64,000 nucleotides of DNA, from assembly GCA_932521025.1 (NCBI GenBank), contig OW051470.1, positions 9,906,501 through 9,970,500 on the forward strand. Direction: 5' to 3'. The notes under the pieces were generated by a model, which was not told the origin of the DNA, did no database searches, and worked only from the letters and a program-made list of their open reading frames with translations. The stretch is from Oscheius onirici (lineage: Eukaryota > Nematoda > Chromadorea > Rhabditida > Rhabditidae). Below, one piece after another: positions 46,108-59,008 of this stretch (its first letter is position 1; each line of letters begins with the position of its first letter). The position numbers and the translations under genes are program-made.

Positions 46108-49100
46108 CTATGGCAAATTTCTCAAATAGAAGGGTCTCCTTCTTCTAGCGGCTCTCATCTTCTTCGGAGCTACAATCTCCGGAATATATGCCAAGCCAGG
46201 GTGAAGTAGTCGCTGTGGAGGTGAAGATACCCGACAGCAGACGTAGTCGCCATTTGCTGCCCGCCTACACTTTCCTTCGGGACAGGAATTGTCTTCGAAG
46301 GACTGAAAACTCTTTGAGGTTCAGATCAGGGATGGGCGATCAGCCAATTTTTGTGCGAGCGCGAGCGCGATCAGCAGCTCCCGATTTCATGCGAGCGCGA
46401 GCACGAGCAGACTTTTTGATCGCAAGCGATCGCACTACCAATTGTTCGCATGCGATCGCGAGCAGCGATCAGACGCGATCACTAAATACCAGACCTCGAA
46501 ATATCGGTCATATTTAGACTTTTTTGCCGCGTGAGGTACCTAAAATCCCGCAACTAAGAAAAAAAAACGAAAACGAAAAAGAATCAAGAAAAGTAAAGGT
46601 AGCAGAAGAAAAAATTGATATGGAACAAGGAAATCCCCAAAAATGTACAGCTATTCAGGACCTATGTGATCTGCTCGCAGCGCGATCGCGAGCATTTTGA
46701 GATTTTCTGTTCGCGTGCGAGCGCGAGCGATCGCTCATCCCTGGTTCAGATTCTTTGTCTCTTTCACAGTATCTGTGAATCTCAGTACGAACCTTGCATC
46801 TAGTGACACCTCCATCAGAACTGACCACCGCTTCGGCACAGACATCGGACAGTAGAGGATGAGGACAACAGGAATGAGAGCCGTCGACTAGACTGGAACA
46901 GACTCTTTCTGAGGGACACGACAAGGGATTTGACACGCGACACTTCATAGGTCTCCTGGTTAGCTTGTCTATTATGGGCATCGTCCCGTCAGAACAAGTA
47001 AAGACATCGACTATGTGACAGCAGTAGAAGAAAACGTCAATAGCATTGGTGACGTTGGCGTTGTCTTCCAGTGCTGGGAGACAGGCTGTGGTGTCGGGAC
47101 AGCTGTCATCTCCTGAAGGAATCGTAGAGAGAGACAGATTGACAGAGGGACAGAGAGACAGAGAGTCTATCTGACTGAACCAACCTGGAAAGCATCTCTT
47201 CGGCCTCATCGTGCTTTGATCCACATACGGTAATAGACATCGACTCTCCGGCTTACAACAGATATTTCTCACTGGAGTGGAGTTCTGAACTACCATAGTT
47301 TAATCTTCCAGTCTCTCACCTTCGTCCCGACACACATATGATCCTCCGGACAGTTGCCAGGAACTCCAATAGAACAGACTCTCGGTCTACCTCTATCTTC
47401 TCTTAAAACTTTCATCCCCGTTGGACAGTCCAGAGGTCGAGAACAACAAACATGTTCCAGATTCGGGGCCTGTTGACAGGAATACTGGTCTGGACAAGAG
47501 TCCAGTCTCTCTGGAGAACATCTGACCGGTTCAGAGTTTTTCAAGAGAAGGATAGACTCGGCTGCTGGACAAGTTGGTGGGCTTTGGCAACAGACAGCCG
47601 CGAAGGGAGAACTCTTGACGCACTGAAAGCCCATCGGACATCCCGTGTTCTGTCTCAGGTCGCAGAGTTGTGGCTGATTCGTCTTTGGATTGATGTGGAC
47701 GTCTCTGTCTTGTGGACACGTTCCGACACAGAAATCCACGCACTGTTCTTCATTGGCGAAAGAGTTCCAGTGGTCGTCACATGGGGCTCGCGAGACACTT
47801 TAAAGGGTTGTTAAAGAAAGTCCCAGTCCCCACCTTTGACAAGCACCAGTCTTGTAATCAAATGTCCAGACCGAAGAGTTCTTCCGACAAGATCCTTTGA
47901 TTTCAATCGGTGTCCCACAGACAAAGTCTTTGGAAGGACAACAGGCTCCCTTTCTCCCTTTTGTAGAGGTACAAGTATAGTTTCTGGGACAGTGTTTGTC
48001 CTCCATACAAGAAGCAATCTGATTAATGGAATAGCGGTCAGGATGCGGGTCTCCTCGTGAACAAATTACTGAAAGTTGGGATAGAACCAGAATGACAGAA
48101 AAAACCCACCTTCAGCACTACAAAACTGTAAGCATTCTCCCTTCGATTTAAAATTGTTCTCATTCCCGCCGCAGCCTGTGAAGGCAAAGGGACGACAAGA
48201 TTTTGATGAGGAATCAAAGTAGAATCTGGAGGCATCGAGTGTATGGAAAAGGGCCCGCGGACAACCTGCCTACCGAGTCGAAGAGGCCACTCCACAGGGG
48301 GATCCGGCGTGGACAGAAGACTGACAGATGCGATCTGGAAAAAATTCTGTAAAAGTCTGTCAGTCAGAGAGAGAATCTGTTCCGGAACAAGAACTAGAGT
48401 ACTCACAATCAGTAGCAAGAGACGAGCGAAAGGGATAGAAAGAGAGACAGTAACAGTTCAAAGCTACTTTCAGTACCTTCGGAAACAAGAGAAAAAACTA
48501 CCCTCCAAGCCTTTTATTTTGTGTTTATATCTCGCAGGTATCACTTCTTCTCCACGAAGACAGCCATCAGTCGGCGGATTCCGTCCGGTCGAGTCGTCTT
48601 CGTCCAGACCTCCTTCTCCTTGCCAATCTTCACAGCAGACTTGACGTGGTAGAAGGCAAAGTAGTGCAGACGATCGCCAGGCTGGGCCGTCTTGTTGTGG
48701 TACCAGATGCGAATGCGCTGCGTCTCGCCAGCTCTGACGAAGCCGAACGGCGGCTGGACGCGAAAGATTTCAGTCGAGGTGCACTTGACCTTGAAGCTCT
48801 GACTGTCCATTGTCGTATTCTTCAGCATCACGTCGCAGTAGACGGGCTTTCTGTCCTCCAGGCAGACGAATGCGACCTTGTTTGGCAGCAGATCTAGCTG
48901 AAAGTCCGGCTCCCCGTTGCGGTTCTGCAGAAATTTCGACTTCGTCGACGATTGCGGCTTCAGCGTCTTCGAAACGACAGACATCTTTCCGGGACAGTAG
49001 GCTAGCAGACTGACTCGTCTTCTAGATTCGGAGACGCGTTAGACTTGACAGGACAAGACTTGTTTAAGCACTGTTTTGGAGTCTTCTAGAAGTTGCCCAT

Positions 49101-50259
49101 ATTTTGAGAAGGAGTTATTGTAAACAAACGCCCTTTCAAGACTAAAGCTACCTATAACCCCCCCCCCCCCCCCCAATATATTCCTTGAGCTGGCTGAACC
49201 ACTCGAAATCCATTTCTATATGGGAACTACCGAATGCAGAAGCAGTCTCCCAATGACTTGGATAATTGTAAGCTTGTTACTACAAACTACTAATTGTGCG
49301 CACAAATCCCTGTTTTGATTGTCAATTAAAGCTTCCGACAGACAGACAGTCAAACACACAGAGACTTGGGAGCAAGTTAAAATGGACCATGGACAAACAA
49401 ACAGGCAAACAAACAGAATCAGCCACAGACACCACAGCGCTAATAGTTTAGGCCAGCCGACTTCGCTGTCTGACGACGTCGTACCCCATTTCGTACCCCT
49501 ACAACAGTAGTAGAACTTTTTTTTTCCAAGTTTTTCCAAGTTCAAAATTTAATTGTTGCCTAAATTCTCGACGGGACATAACTTGTTACCTGTAACTTCA
49601 GAGTGCCAAACCATAGAGGGACTTGAAAACAGTGAAAAGGAGATTATTTCGAAAAATGGACGTGGTATCCGGATTTCTCGCAAAATTTCGATAAAACAAA
49701 ATTTTGATAAAACGCATTTTGACAGTGTAGAGGGGTTGGAAAGTTCAAAATACACTTCGGGTGATCTTAGCGTTTTAATAAAAGAGGATCAGTCAGTCAG
49801 TCAGTTCCTCCTACCTGCTTTCTGACAGCACACAGAAGCCATCCCCTCTCCAACACAGACATGTGATCCAGGACACGGTAGTCTTTCCCCGTCACATCTC
49901 TTGATATTCCCAGCAAAGTCCATCAAGGGCAGGCCTTTGCCACAGAGAGCTAGACTCCTACACCCGTCTAGACATTCCTCCTTCGTCCCGAAGCGATTCT
50001 GATTCCCTCCGCAGCCTTTGAACATGAATTCTATGCATTCTCCTGGAAGTTTGTGACGTCAGTGAGACGAGTCAAGCTACCGATATCTGCATCAAAGTGA
50101 TAAGCGGAATGGGAGGAGGTAAGACCGCACTCGTAGCCTTGGTCCTTTGGCAGACGACACAAAATTCCTGTAGATATTTACTTTGAGAGAGAGTCAGTCA
50201 AAAAAACCTCCGAGTTCGTGAGCGGCGACAGTTAAAAGGGTCGAGAGCAGCAGCAGCAT
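46108..50259 (-). CDS. Secreted Kunitz/lustrin-repeat protein
   Basis: Reads on the minus strand from the ATG at 50259 (signal peptide MLLLLSTLLTVAAHE) to the TAG at 46108. Three Kunitz domains alternate with lustrin-type Cys-rich repeats. Kunitz 1 (50165-49960) runs CRLPKDQGYECG ... FMFKGCGGNQNRF. Kunitz 2 (48334-48110) runs CQSSVHAGSPCG ... RPFAFTGCGGNENNFKSKG, split by a 48-nt intron. Kunitz 3 (47930-47710), also split, lacks the usual GCGGN and reads APCDDHWNSFANEEQC. About seven lustrin units of the form C...P..C.....C......CC follow each other between 47720 and 46170. Nematodes have many such extracellular proteins; protease inhibition is possible for the Kunitz units but untested. One intron (48335-49814) holds an MSP gene, and the last (46303-46792) holds a hAT-like element. 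The ends of the exon chain agree in phase. Confidence 0.87.
46319..46751. mobile_element. hAT-type MITE with perfect 8-bp target duplication
   Basis: GTTCAGAT occurs exactly at 46319-46326 and 46744-46751. Between them, 46327-46743 starts CAGGGATGGGCGATC and ends GATCGCTCATCCCTG, an imperfect inverted repeat with the CAGGGATG end typical of hAT elements. Subterminal parts are packed with GCGAGCGCGATCGC-like palindromes. No transposase is present (417 bp). It occupies most of the last intron of the Kunitz gene. Confidence 0.85.
48513..48518 (-). promoter_or_regulatory. Poly(A) signal AATAAA of the nested MSP gene
   Basis: Minus-strand AATAAA lies 22 nt after the MSP stop codon, supporting an independent transcript rather than a host-gene exon. 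Confidence 0.55.
48541..48984 (-). CDS. MSP-domain protein, intronless, nested
   Basis: 147 residues from the ATG at 48984 to the TGA at 48541. The body is a major-sperm-protein immunoglobulin-like domain: PNKVAFVCLEDRKPVYCDVM, LKNTTMDSQSFKVKCTS, RVQPPFGFVRAGETQRIRIW and LHYFAFYHVKSA fit the seven-strand fold with its conserved aromatic and Pro residues. MSP-domain proteins form the nematode sperm cytoskeleton or act as VAP-like adaptors; the lack of a membrane tail and the Lys-rich flanks suggest a small cytosolic, sperm-type protein. It lies on the same strand inside a 1.48-kb intron of the Kunitz gene. With no introns of its own it may be a retrogene. Confidence 0.9.
   Translation of the reverse strand: MSVVSKTLKPQSSTKSKFLQNRNGEPDFQLDLLPNKVAFVCLEDRKPVYCDVMLKNTTMDSQSFKVKCTSTEIFRVQPPFGFVRAGETQRIRIWYHNKTAQPGDRLHYFAFYHVKSAVKIGKEKEVWTKTTRPDGIRRLMAVFVEKK
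49152..49175 (+). repeat. Poly(C) tract
   Basis: A run of about 16-17 C residues, upstream (on the minus strand) of the MSP gene. The length may be unreliable in an assembly. Confidence 0.8.
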
Positions 50260-50622
50260 TTAGAGAGAGAGAGACAGTCTGTTTGTACGCGTGCACTGAC
50301 CACAACACTCTTAATGCCATCTCTCAAGGGGCTCCCGAACGCAGGATCAATGTAATATCTTAAAGGGCGTCTCTCTCTCGCTTTGGGAACATGCTTCCGG
50401 ACTACTGATTAGATAGAGACAGCTACTGGGCACAGTTTTCAGCCCCTTCTTGCCGAACTGACTTTCTTTTTATAGTTTGTTCAAGCATTCGATCTTTTGG
50501 TATGGGTAAACAGAGTGTCTTATACTCACCGTCTTATTAAAAGTACTGCAAAGTTACTGAAGGATCCAGTGACAAATTCAGTACATCATAGTTTGGCTAG
50601 AACCAGGGATGGCTAACCCGGC

Positions 50623-51035
50623 CGGCCAGGTCCTGACTTCGGTTTTTGCGTGGCGGGACCAACGCTACCGCGGAATTCAATTTTTTTTTATTTTTAGCTT
50701 TTTCTGTCCGGATTTCCGGTTTTTTTGCATCCTTTTCTTCCACTATAGTTAGATAGTAGCGAGATGATCACATTGTTAATAAAAAATATCATGAAAACTT
50801 CATTTGTCGCCATTTTAGTGCGATGAAATGACTTGCTACGTTTTCAGCCGCCAAACGAATTTTTCATGATATTTTTTTATTAACAATGTGATCACCTCGC
50901 TACTATCTAACTATAGTGGAAGAAAAGGATGCAAAAAAACCGGAGATCCGGACAGAAAAAGCAAAAAAAATTTTATTGAATTGAAAAACAAAATTTGAAT
51001 TCCGCGGTCCCGCAACGCAAAAACCGGGCCGGGCC
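50623..51035. repeat. Fold-back element
   Basis: Left arm blocks GGTTTTTGCGTGGCGGGACC, CCGCGGAATTC, TGTCCGGATTTCCGG, GCATCCTTTTCTTCCACTAT and TCACATTGTTAATAAAAAAT are repeated as complements in reverse order in the right arm. The centre is around 50830. CAGGGATGGCTAACCCGGCC just outside the left arm (50604) resembles a hAT terminus, but the matching right end is not evident. Confidence 0.75.
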
Positions 51036-51501
51036 CAATTTCAAATCGGCCGGGCCGGTTTCTTACTCTTAACAATACACCAAAATTTCGTGGCCATGGA
51101 CATACAAACAAACAAACAGAGTCGGCCACAAACACCATAGCGCTTTAATATTAAAGATACGCAGTGAGTATTCAGAAGGGTCAATTAGTCACGACTTCAT
51201 TGAACGGACTGGCTACTGAACTGAAATACCGGGTAGGCTATTGAGTCAAGCACAGTTACAAATTGTGCTGACCATCAGTTCACTGGTTACTGGTCAGTAT
51301 CGATCAAGGTCCTGACTTCTTTCGATTCCTACACAGACTTTTCTTCGCATGTTCGTGTCAGGACCAAATAGAATCTATCCAGCTGTTTAATCTCCTCAAA
51401 AGGGCTTAATTGTGACTTGCCCCTGTAACTTCTTATCACCAGATTGACGACGCACCCTTGAAGAATGCGAGACCTCAGCTGTCTAAAATCTTAACATTAT
51501 T

Positions 51502-51607
51502 CCCCCTTGTTTGGTCTTATTTTGAAGCTCTGATTGTGAGTGTGAAAAAGACGTTGTAACATCCTTCCAGAGCAGAGAACTGGATCTAGAATTCCAGGCG
51601 GCGGGCT
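51502..51607 (+). repeat. Dispersed ~110-bp repeat, copy 8
   Basis: CTTGTTTGGTCTTATTTTGA ... GAAAAAGACGTTGTAACATC ... CAGGCGGCGGGCT. Confidence 0.75.
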
Positions 51608-51686
51608 CAGCTTCAGATTTTGGCGCGCCTGATTCGAAATTTCTCATTCAACACTCTCTACCTCTACTCTATCTGTTTTTCAGCAC

Positions 51687-53623
<1,937 letters not shown>

Positions 53624-53778
53624 GCACCGTCATCTGCTTGGGCTTGGTAGACTATGAAAGAATGAAGCTTGAAATGTTACTGTTACTATTACTCTTACTG
53701 TTACTGCCCAAAGACCAAAAAACCAATTTATCCTCCAGTTTATTCATACTTCGATTTTAGTTTTTTGCTTTCTGCCAG

Positions 53779-56529
53779 CTATTCTTCGGAGCTCTTCGTA
53801 GCTCCTCCAGTCGACTTCTTCTTGCTCTGTGGTGGCGACTGCTGCTTCTTTTTCTTCGGCGTAGGAACCGGAGGCGGTGGCGTAGCCGTCTTCCTTGCAG
53901 TCACACAGGGCTTCTTCTCCTGTTCGGGTTTCTTCTCCTGCTTCGGCTTCTTTTCCGGCACCGACTTCTTCTCAACCTGTTCCGGCTCCTTCTTCTCCGG
54001 CTCGGCCTTCTTTTCAACCTTTTCCGGCATCGACTTCTTCTTAATGTCGGGCTTCTTCTCAACCGCTTCCATCTTCTGTTCCGGCTCCTTCTTCTCCGGC
54101 TCCGGCTTCTTTTCCCCTTCCTTTCCGGCTTCCGGCTCGGCCTTCTTTTCTTGTTCCTTCTCAAAAACTTCAGCCTTCTTTTCCGGCTCTTCCTTTTTCT
54201 CGACCACGACCTCCACAGCCGGTTCAGTTTTCTTTTCCGGTTCCGACGACTTTTCTTCCTTCTTTTCGGCTTCCGGCTGCTTCAGCTCGACCGGCGGCTG
54301 GACTGGAGCTGGCAGTTCCTGAGGAGCAGGAGAGGGAGACTGCACTGGCTGAGCCTGGGGAGCAGGAGAAGAAGCAGGCTGCTGTGGAGTAGGAGACTGC
54401 AAAGGCACTGCCTGAAAACGTGAATTTTCCTGGCATGTTTGGGCTCATTTTAAAGATCTTTTCACGAAATAGATGATAGAATAAATTTTCAGGGCAGAGA
54501 GACCAGCCAGAACGATCTGTATTTTCAGGCGGCGGGCTATACACTTCGCTTCTGCAGACTATGCGCACCTCTAGATGTACAGAATCTCTCTCGTTCTCCA
54601 GCCGTCTGGACAGATTCCGTCTCTCTTGACTATCTCATTGTCAGCTGTTCAGACAGTCTGTATTCCCCAGTACATACTGTGCTCTGACTCTCGACTATCT
54701 TTCGAGACTGACTCTCAACTGATATAGTCTAGGCTCTCGATTCAAGAGTCTTGACTAATATATCCAGTTGTCCAGAGTCTATTTAGTAGACAGTACAATC
54801 TTACAGTCTGGTCTCTGATCTGATCTCTACTTCTGGACTGTTCCCTGTTTCTAAACTGATACAGTAACCAGACAGAATCTGTCTCTACAAGGTTAGCAAC
54901 GCCATTCCAGGGCTAAAGTAGAAATTCATGATTTCGCTGTCACGGAACACTTCGCGCACTTGCTTTTCCTGTCGCGACTTGTTAAAAACTAATTTGCGCA
55001 CAAAGCTCCCCTCCCTATCCTCAATTAGAGCTTCAGACAAACACACAGAGACGCGAGAGCAATTTAAAGTGGATATTCTTGAATATATAGAGTGCTGAGC
55101 AGACTGTTCTTGCCTCATGATTACTTACAACTGACAGGATAAGAGACAGTAAGAATGACTGAGAGACAGACTGAGAGACTGAACCAACCTGTTGTGGGGT
55201 AGCAGACTGAACCGGTTGTTGCTCAGGCGGAGGCTGCTGTGGCTGAGGAGATGGAGCAGAAGGACGCTGAGGCGGAGGAGGTTGCTTGTCCGGAACACGT
55301 CGAAGCATTCCCAGACGACAGCTCTGATCGGCCTGGATGAGTTGCGGCGCGAGATTTTCCGTAATCTTGACACCCAATCCGGCCTGAGGCTGCTGTCCTG
55401 GCTGGTTCAGAATGCCTCTCTTGGTGCCAGCCGGGCTCACTTGAAGCTTGGCATTGAAACGACGCTGAATGTCTTTGACGTCGGATCTGAGCTCGACTGA
55501 TGGCATCGCCAGGGAGACATTCATCAGTTGTTCCATCTGATCAATCGATTTTGGGCTAGTGGGACGAGAGAGAAAGAGAGAGACAGTTCCGGTCTTCTTC
55601 AACGAGTCGATGATGACGTCGCGGCACTGATCGCGTTCCAGAATGGGGATGCTGTTCACTTCAATGATCTGATCGAGTTCCTTAACCAGACCGGAGCACA
55701 TGGTTCCCGTGGCGACGGTACTGACAAGGACAATCTTCTCAGCAGTGCCGACGTTCTTGATCATCATGCCGAATTTGAGCTCCTTCTTGTGGTTGACGGT
55801 GACCAGCATGTAGTTGAATCTGGAGATGGTGTATCAGTCACTGATACTGTTCTTTTTATTGTCTCTGTTCCTGTTACTATTACTGTACCACACTGTCAGA
55901 CTATCATACTGTCACCGCCTTATACTGTTTCTGTCTCTCACTGTCACTCTCTCAGTCTCATAGTTTCTGTCTCATATACTCTGTCACTGTCTGTCAGACT
56001 GTCAGACTCTTATATTGTTGCTGTCTCCTGTCACTGTTACTGTACCACAATGTCAGACTCGTCAGATTTTCACTGCTTCTGGCTCCCATTCTGTCACTAT
56101 TACTGTAGCCTACTGCCTACTGTAACAGTCACTGTCTCTCCCCGTCCCTCTTTCTCACTGTCACTGTCTCTCAGGCTTACTGTCTCTCAATTTCACTGGC
56201 ACCGTCTACCAGACTAGCAGGTCCCATATACTGTCCCTGTCTCTTCCTCTCAGACTCTCATATTGTCTCTGTCCTAGTCTCATACTGTCACTGTAGTCTA
56301 CTTGTCTCTCCTGCTGTTACTGTCTGTCAGGCTGTCAGATTCTCCTACTGTTACAGTCACTGTGTCTTCCATTCCGTAACAGTTACTGTAGTCTGTCTCT
56401 CCTACTGTCGCTGTCTATGAGACTGTCAATTTCTCATACTGCTTTTCTCTATGTTCCCCTCAGGTTACGGTAAACTCACCCCGGTTTCATGGTAACCTTC
56501 GTTGCTGAAGGAGCCGTCGCGGCAGCCAT
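53779..56529 (-). CDS. PDZ-domain protein with Pro-rich and Lys/Glu-rich tail
   Basis: Three exons, 56529-56480, 55819-55189 and 54411-53779, give 437 residues. An N-terminal PDZ domain runs from VTMKPGFNYMLVTVNHKKE through LKFGMMIKNV, VLVSTVATGT, LVKELDQIIEVNSIPI and VSLFLSRP; the carboxylate-binding loop reads LKFGM, a nematode-style variant. A Pro/Gln-rich linker follows, then about 150 residues of EKK, PEKK and EPEKK repeats, and a basic end ATKSSEE. PDZ domains bind protein C-termini; the low-complexity tail suggests a scaffold or cytoskeletal partner, which is inference. Its stop is 155 nt from that of the convergent secreted gene. Confidence 0.85.
54428..54538 (+). repeat. Dispersed ~110-bp repeat, copy 9
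   Basis: CCTGGCATGTTTGGGCTCAT ... CAGGGCAGAGA ... AGGCGGCGGGCT. It lies at the 3' end of the second PDZ-gene intron, 16 nt from the splice acceptor, the same position and orientation as copy 1. Confidence 0.8.
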
Positions 56530-57359
56530 CCTAGACGAGAGAGTGTCTTCTGCTGCTGTGGTTTTCGAAATAATTGTTCGTTCTGCGAAAGTTTTATGCA
56601 ATCTTTCTTTTCTATTTGATTGTTTAGATTTTTAAATTTTTGGAGTGTAATTACTAAAATAGAAATAGAGATAGAGTTTTTAGGATCTACCGTAAGACTG
56701 TCCAGTGCTACAGGGTAGGGTGACACTCGTCTTTCTCTGCTTTTCACTGTCCAGTTGATCTTGACTTTCGTTCGTTCCGTCCTGTGGTGTTAATAAAGCT
56801 GGAAACCCCCTCTGCTCAAATCTTGACCTTCCAACCATCTGACTGTCTAAATTGCGTGTTTTAGCCATTTTTCTCAAATTCTGAGTGTGTCTATTAAATT
56901 CAGCTTGTAAAAGTCTTTAGAACGTCAAAACTGCTAGAAAATAATATGGATTATTAAAGACCAGTCTCAACCGGTCAAATTTAAGTACGTATAAAAGAAC
57001 ACCCAGAACTTGAAAACTGCAAGCAAATACCCCGGATTTTCCTTGAAACCAATGAAAAAATCGATATCCAGCTGAGACCGCTTTTGATTCATTTGCCTCA
57101 TGCGACAGTAAGCTAACCTCACAGCTGAACTCACTTTTTTCTTTTATCAATTTTTTTCCAACCTGTTGACTCTGTGACTATATTCAGTAGCTTTTCGGCA
57201 CGGCATTCTACTCGCCTTGTCATACTTTCCGTTTCCAACCTTGAAATGCTTGAAGACGTAGCAGATAATTTGCCGTTCTTTATTTCAGTTCACTATACTT
57301 TTCAGATGTCTGACGGTTTTCCAGAGGACTTCGTAGCCGACAGTGATGTCCACGTGCTC
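56530..57359. other. Upstream region of the PDZ gene; possible small exon
   Basis: No secure gene. A plus-strand open segment at 57305-57362 (MSDGFPEDFVADSDVHVLK, followed by a GTAAAT donor) could be the first exon of the gene at 59009-59888, with the palindrome in its intron; this is speculative. Confidence 0.3.
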
Positions 57360-58450
57360 AAGGTAAATACAGTAGGCGAAAGTTTTAACATACTTGGCAA
57401 TATCTCCCTCGTTTTTCAAGCAAATCAAGCAAACAAACATGGGTTTTGACCACGTTCATTCAGGCACTTCTGTACTTGCTAGGTGCTGTTTTCAAAAAGT
57501 TACAGGGTTTTGATCACATGTGATTTTTATATCCCAGCCCTCCTAGAGGCATGAATAAAAATTCTGTCAGCGCTATTCTATGCAGCTAGCTAGTGTCTAT
57601 TACCGCGCCGAGTTTCGGACCGATCCGTTCGTGTTCCGCCAACTCCGTTTTTGGGCCAACTTCGACCCTTCGTAACTCGGCCATTTCTGAGCCAATTCCA
57701 AATTTTCAAAACGCATTCGAAAGATCTTGATGAGCTCTACAAACTTGTAGAACATGTCAAAGCTGAATTCGTTTGTCTTCAATAAGGTATGACTTCGTGA
57801 ATTTAGTATGCCTCCGATAGACTGCTCCGTGACCCCCTACTCGTCCTATAAGGCATTTTATACCTTCCTTTAATTGCTTCGTCAGTTAAACAAACTTTTC
57901 TATATGTTAAAAGCATGTAAAAGTAGAAATAACGAGTGTAAAAATTGACTTGTTGGACGAGTAGGGGGTCACAGGTCAGTCTATCGACGACACATAAACT
58001 TCACGGCATCATAACTCATGTAAGACAAACGAATTCAGTTTCTACATGTTCTACAAGTTTGTAGAGCTTATCAAGACCTTTTGAACGCGTTTCAAAAATT
58101 TGGAATTGGTTCAGAATCGGCCGAGATTCGAAGGGTCGAAGTTGGCCCAAAAACGGAGTTGGCGGAACACATTCCTCAGAGATGCGCAAACAGATCGGTC
58201 CGAAACTCGGCGCGGTAATAGACACTAGCTAGCTGCATGGGATAGCGCTGACAGAATTTTTATTCATGCCTCTAGGAGGGCTGGGATATAAAAATCACAT
58301 GTGATTAAAACCCTGTAACTTTTTGAAAACAAGTACAGAAGTGACTGAATGAACGTGGTCAAAACCCATTTTTGTTTGCTTGATTTGCTTGAAAAACAAG
58401 GGAGATATTGCCAAGTGTTTTAAAACTTAGTTCGTCTACTGTACTTGAAG
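57360..58450. repeat. Large palindrome / fold-back element, ~470-bp arms
   Basis: The left arm (about 57360-57847) is nearly the exact complement of the right arm (about 57953-58450). Matching blocks include TACTTGGCAATATCTCCCTC, CATGTGATTTTTATATCCCA, GCCTCTAGGAGGGCTGGG, CTAGCTAGTGTCTATTACCG and GTGACCCCCTACTCGTCC. The centre, about 57848-57952, is AT-rich. No transposase or other coding content is seen. Confidence 0.85.
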
Positions 58451-59008
58451 ATCGACCCTCACAAAAGAGAAAATTTAGCTTAGTAACGAAGAGTTCAAAC
58501 GCAGACTTGACAGACTGGTCAGCGCTTGTCTAAGACTGCCATTTGATCCCGATTCTCTCGAAGCCATTTTCAAAGGGGAGGAGAGATGGACTTAAGAGAT
58601 GGAGCAGCAGTACATTGACGTTCTGGAAAAGCGATCCAGTTTCTCGCTATCAGTTCCAGAACCACTTTCATTCGATAGTTTCTCACAAAGAGACCTTCTT
58701 GCAATTTTTTCGAAGGGGCGTTTTGATTGAACCAGCCGGTTTACGTCCCTTTAAATTAAGAGACTAACGCGAAAGTAAACCGCCATCCCTTTGAATTCGG
58801 CGCATTAAAATTAAAGTCGTTTGTTCTGAAAAACGCTGATTTCTTCAAAACCTAAGGTATGAAAAGACTCTACAGGAGCACTTCACGGGAAAAGGCAAAA
58901 AAGTTTAACGCAATTGGAATCGAACTTGTGGCCGGGTTTGCTCAACAGTCCAGTCTGTCCGACTGATCTCATTATATTCTGCCCACTCTCGCTTCAAGCG
59001 ATGCAAAA

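Larger units (their letters stand above)
50260..51686. other. Divergent intergenic region with fold-back and repeat
   Basis: Between the Kunitz gene (minus) and the Thr-rich secreted gene (plus). It contains the fold-back at 50623-51035, a 110-bp repeat copy at 51502-51607, and at 51085-51145 a sequence like 49384-49445 (CATGGACA.ACAAACA ... CACCA.AGCGCT). No gene seen. Confidence 0.55.

Noticed and set aside
46188-46517. 109-codon plus-strand frame
   Set aside because: Antisense to the last Kunitz-gene exon and running into the hAT-like element; the composition comes from GCGAGC repeats.
49801-50025. Separate short Kunitz gene ending at the stop codon at 49801
   Set aside because: The donor at 49814 and the acceptor at 48334 match in phase and complete the second Kunitz domain, so a longer gene is more likely; a short isoform is left open in the findings.
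53669-54322. 217-codon plus-strand frame rich in Phe/Ser/Gly
   Set aside because: Exact antisense of the Lys/Glu/Pro-rich tail of the PDZ gene; low-complexity shadow.
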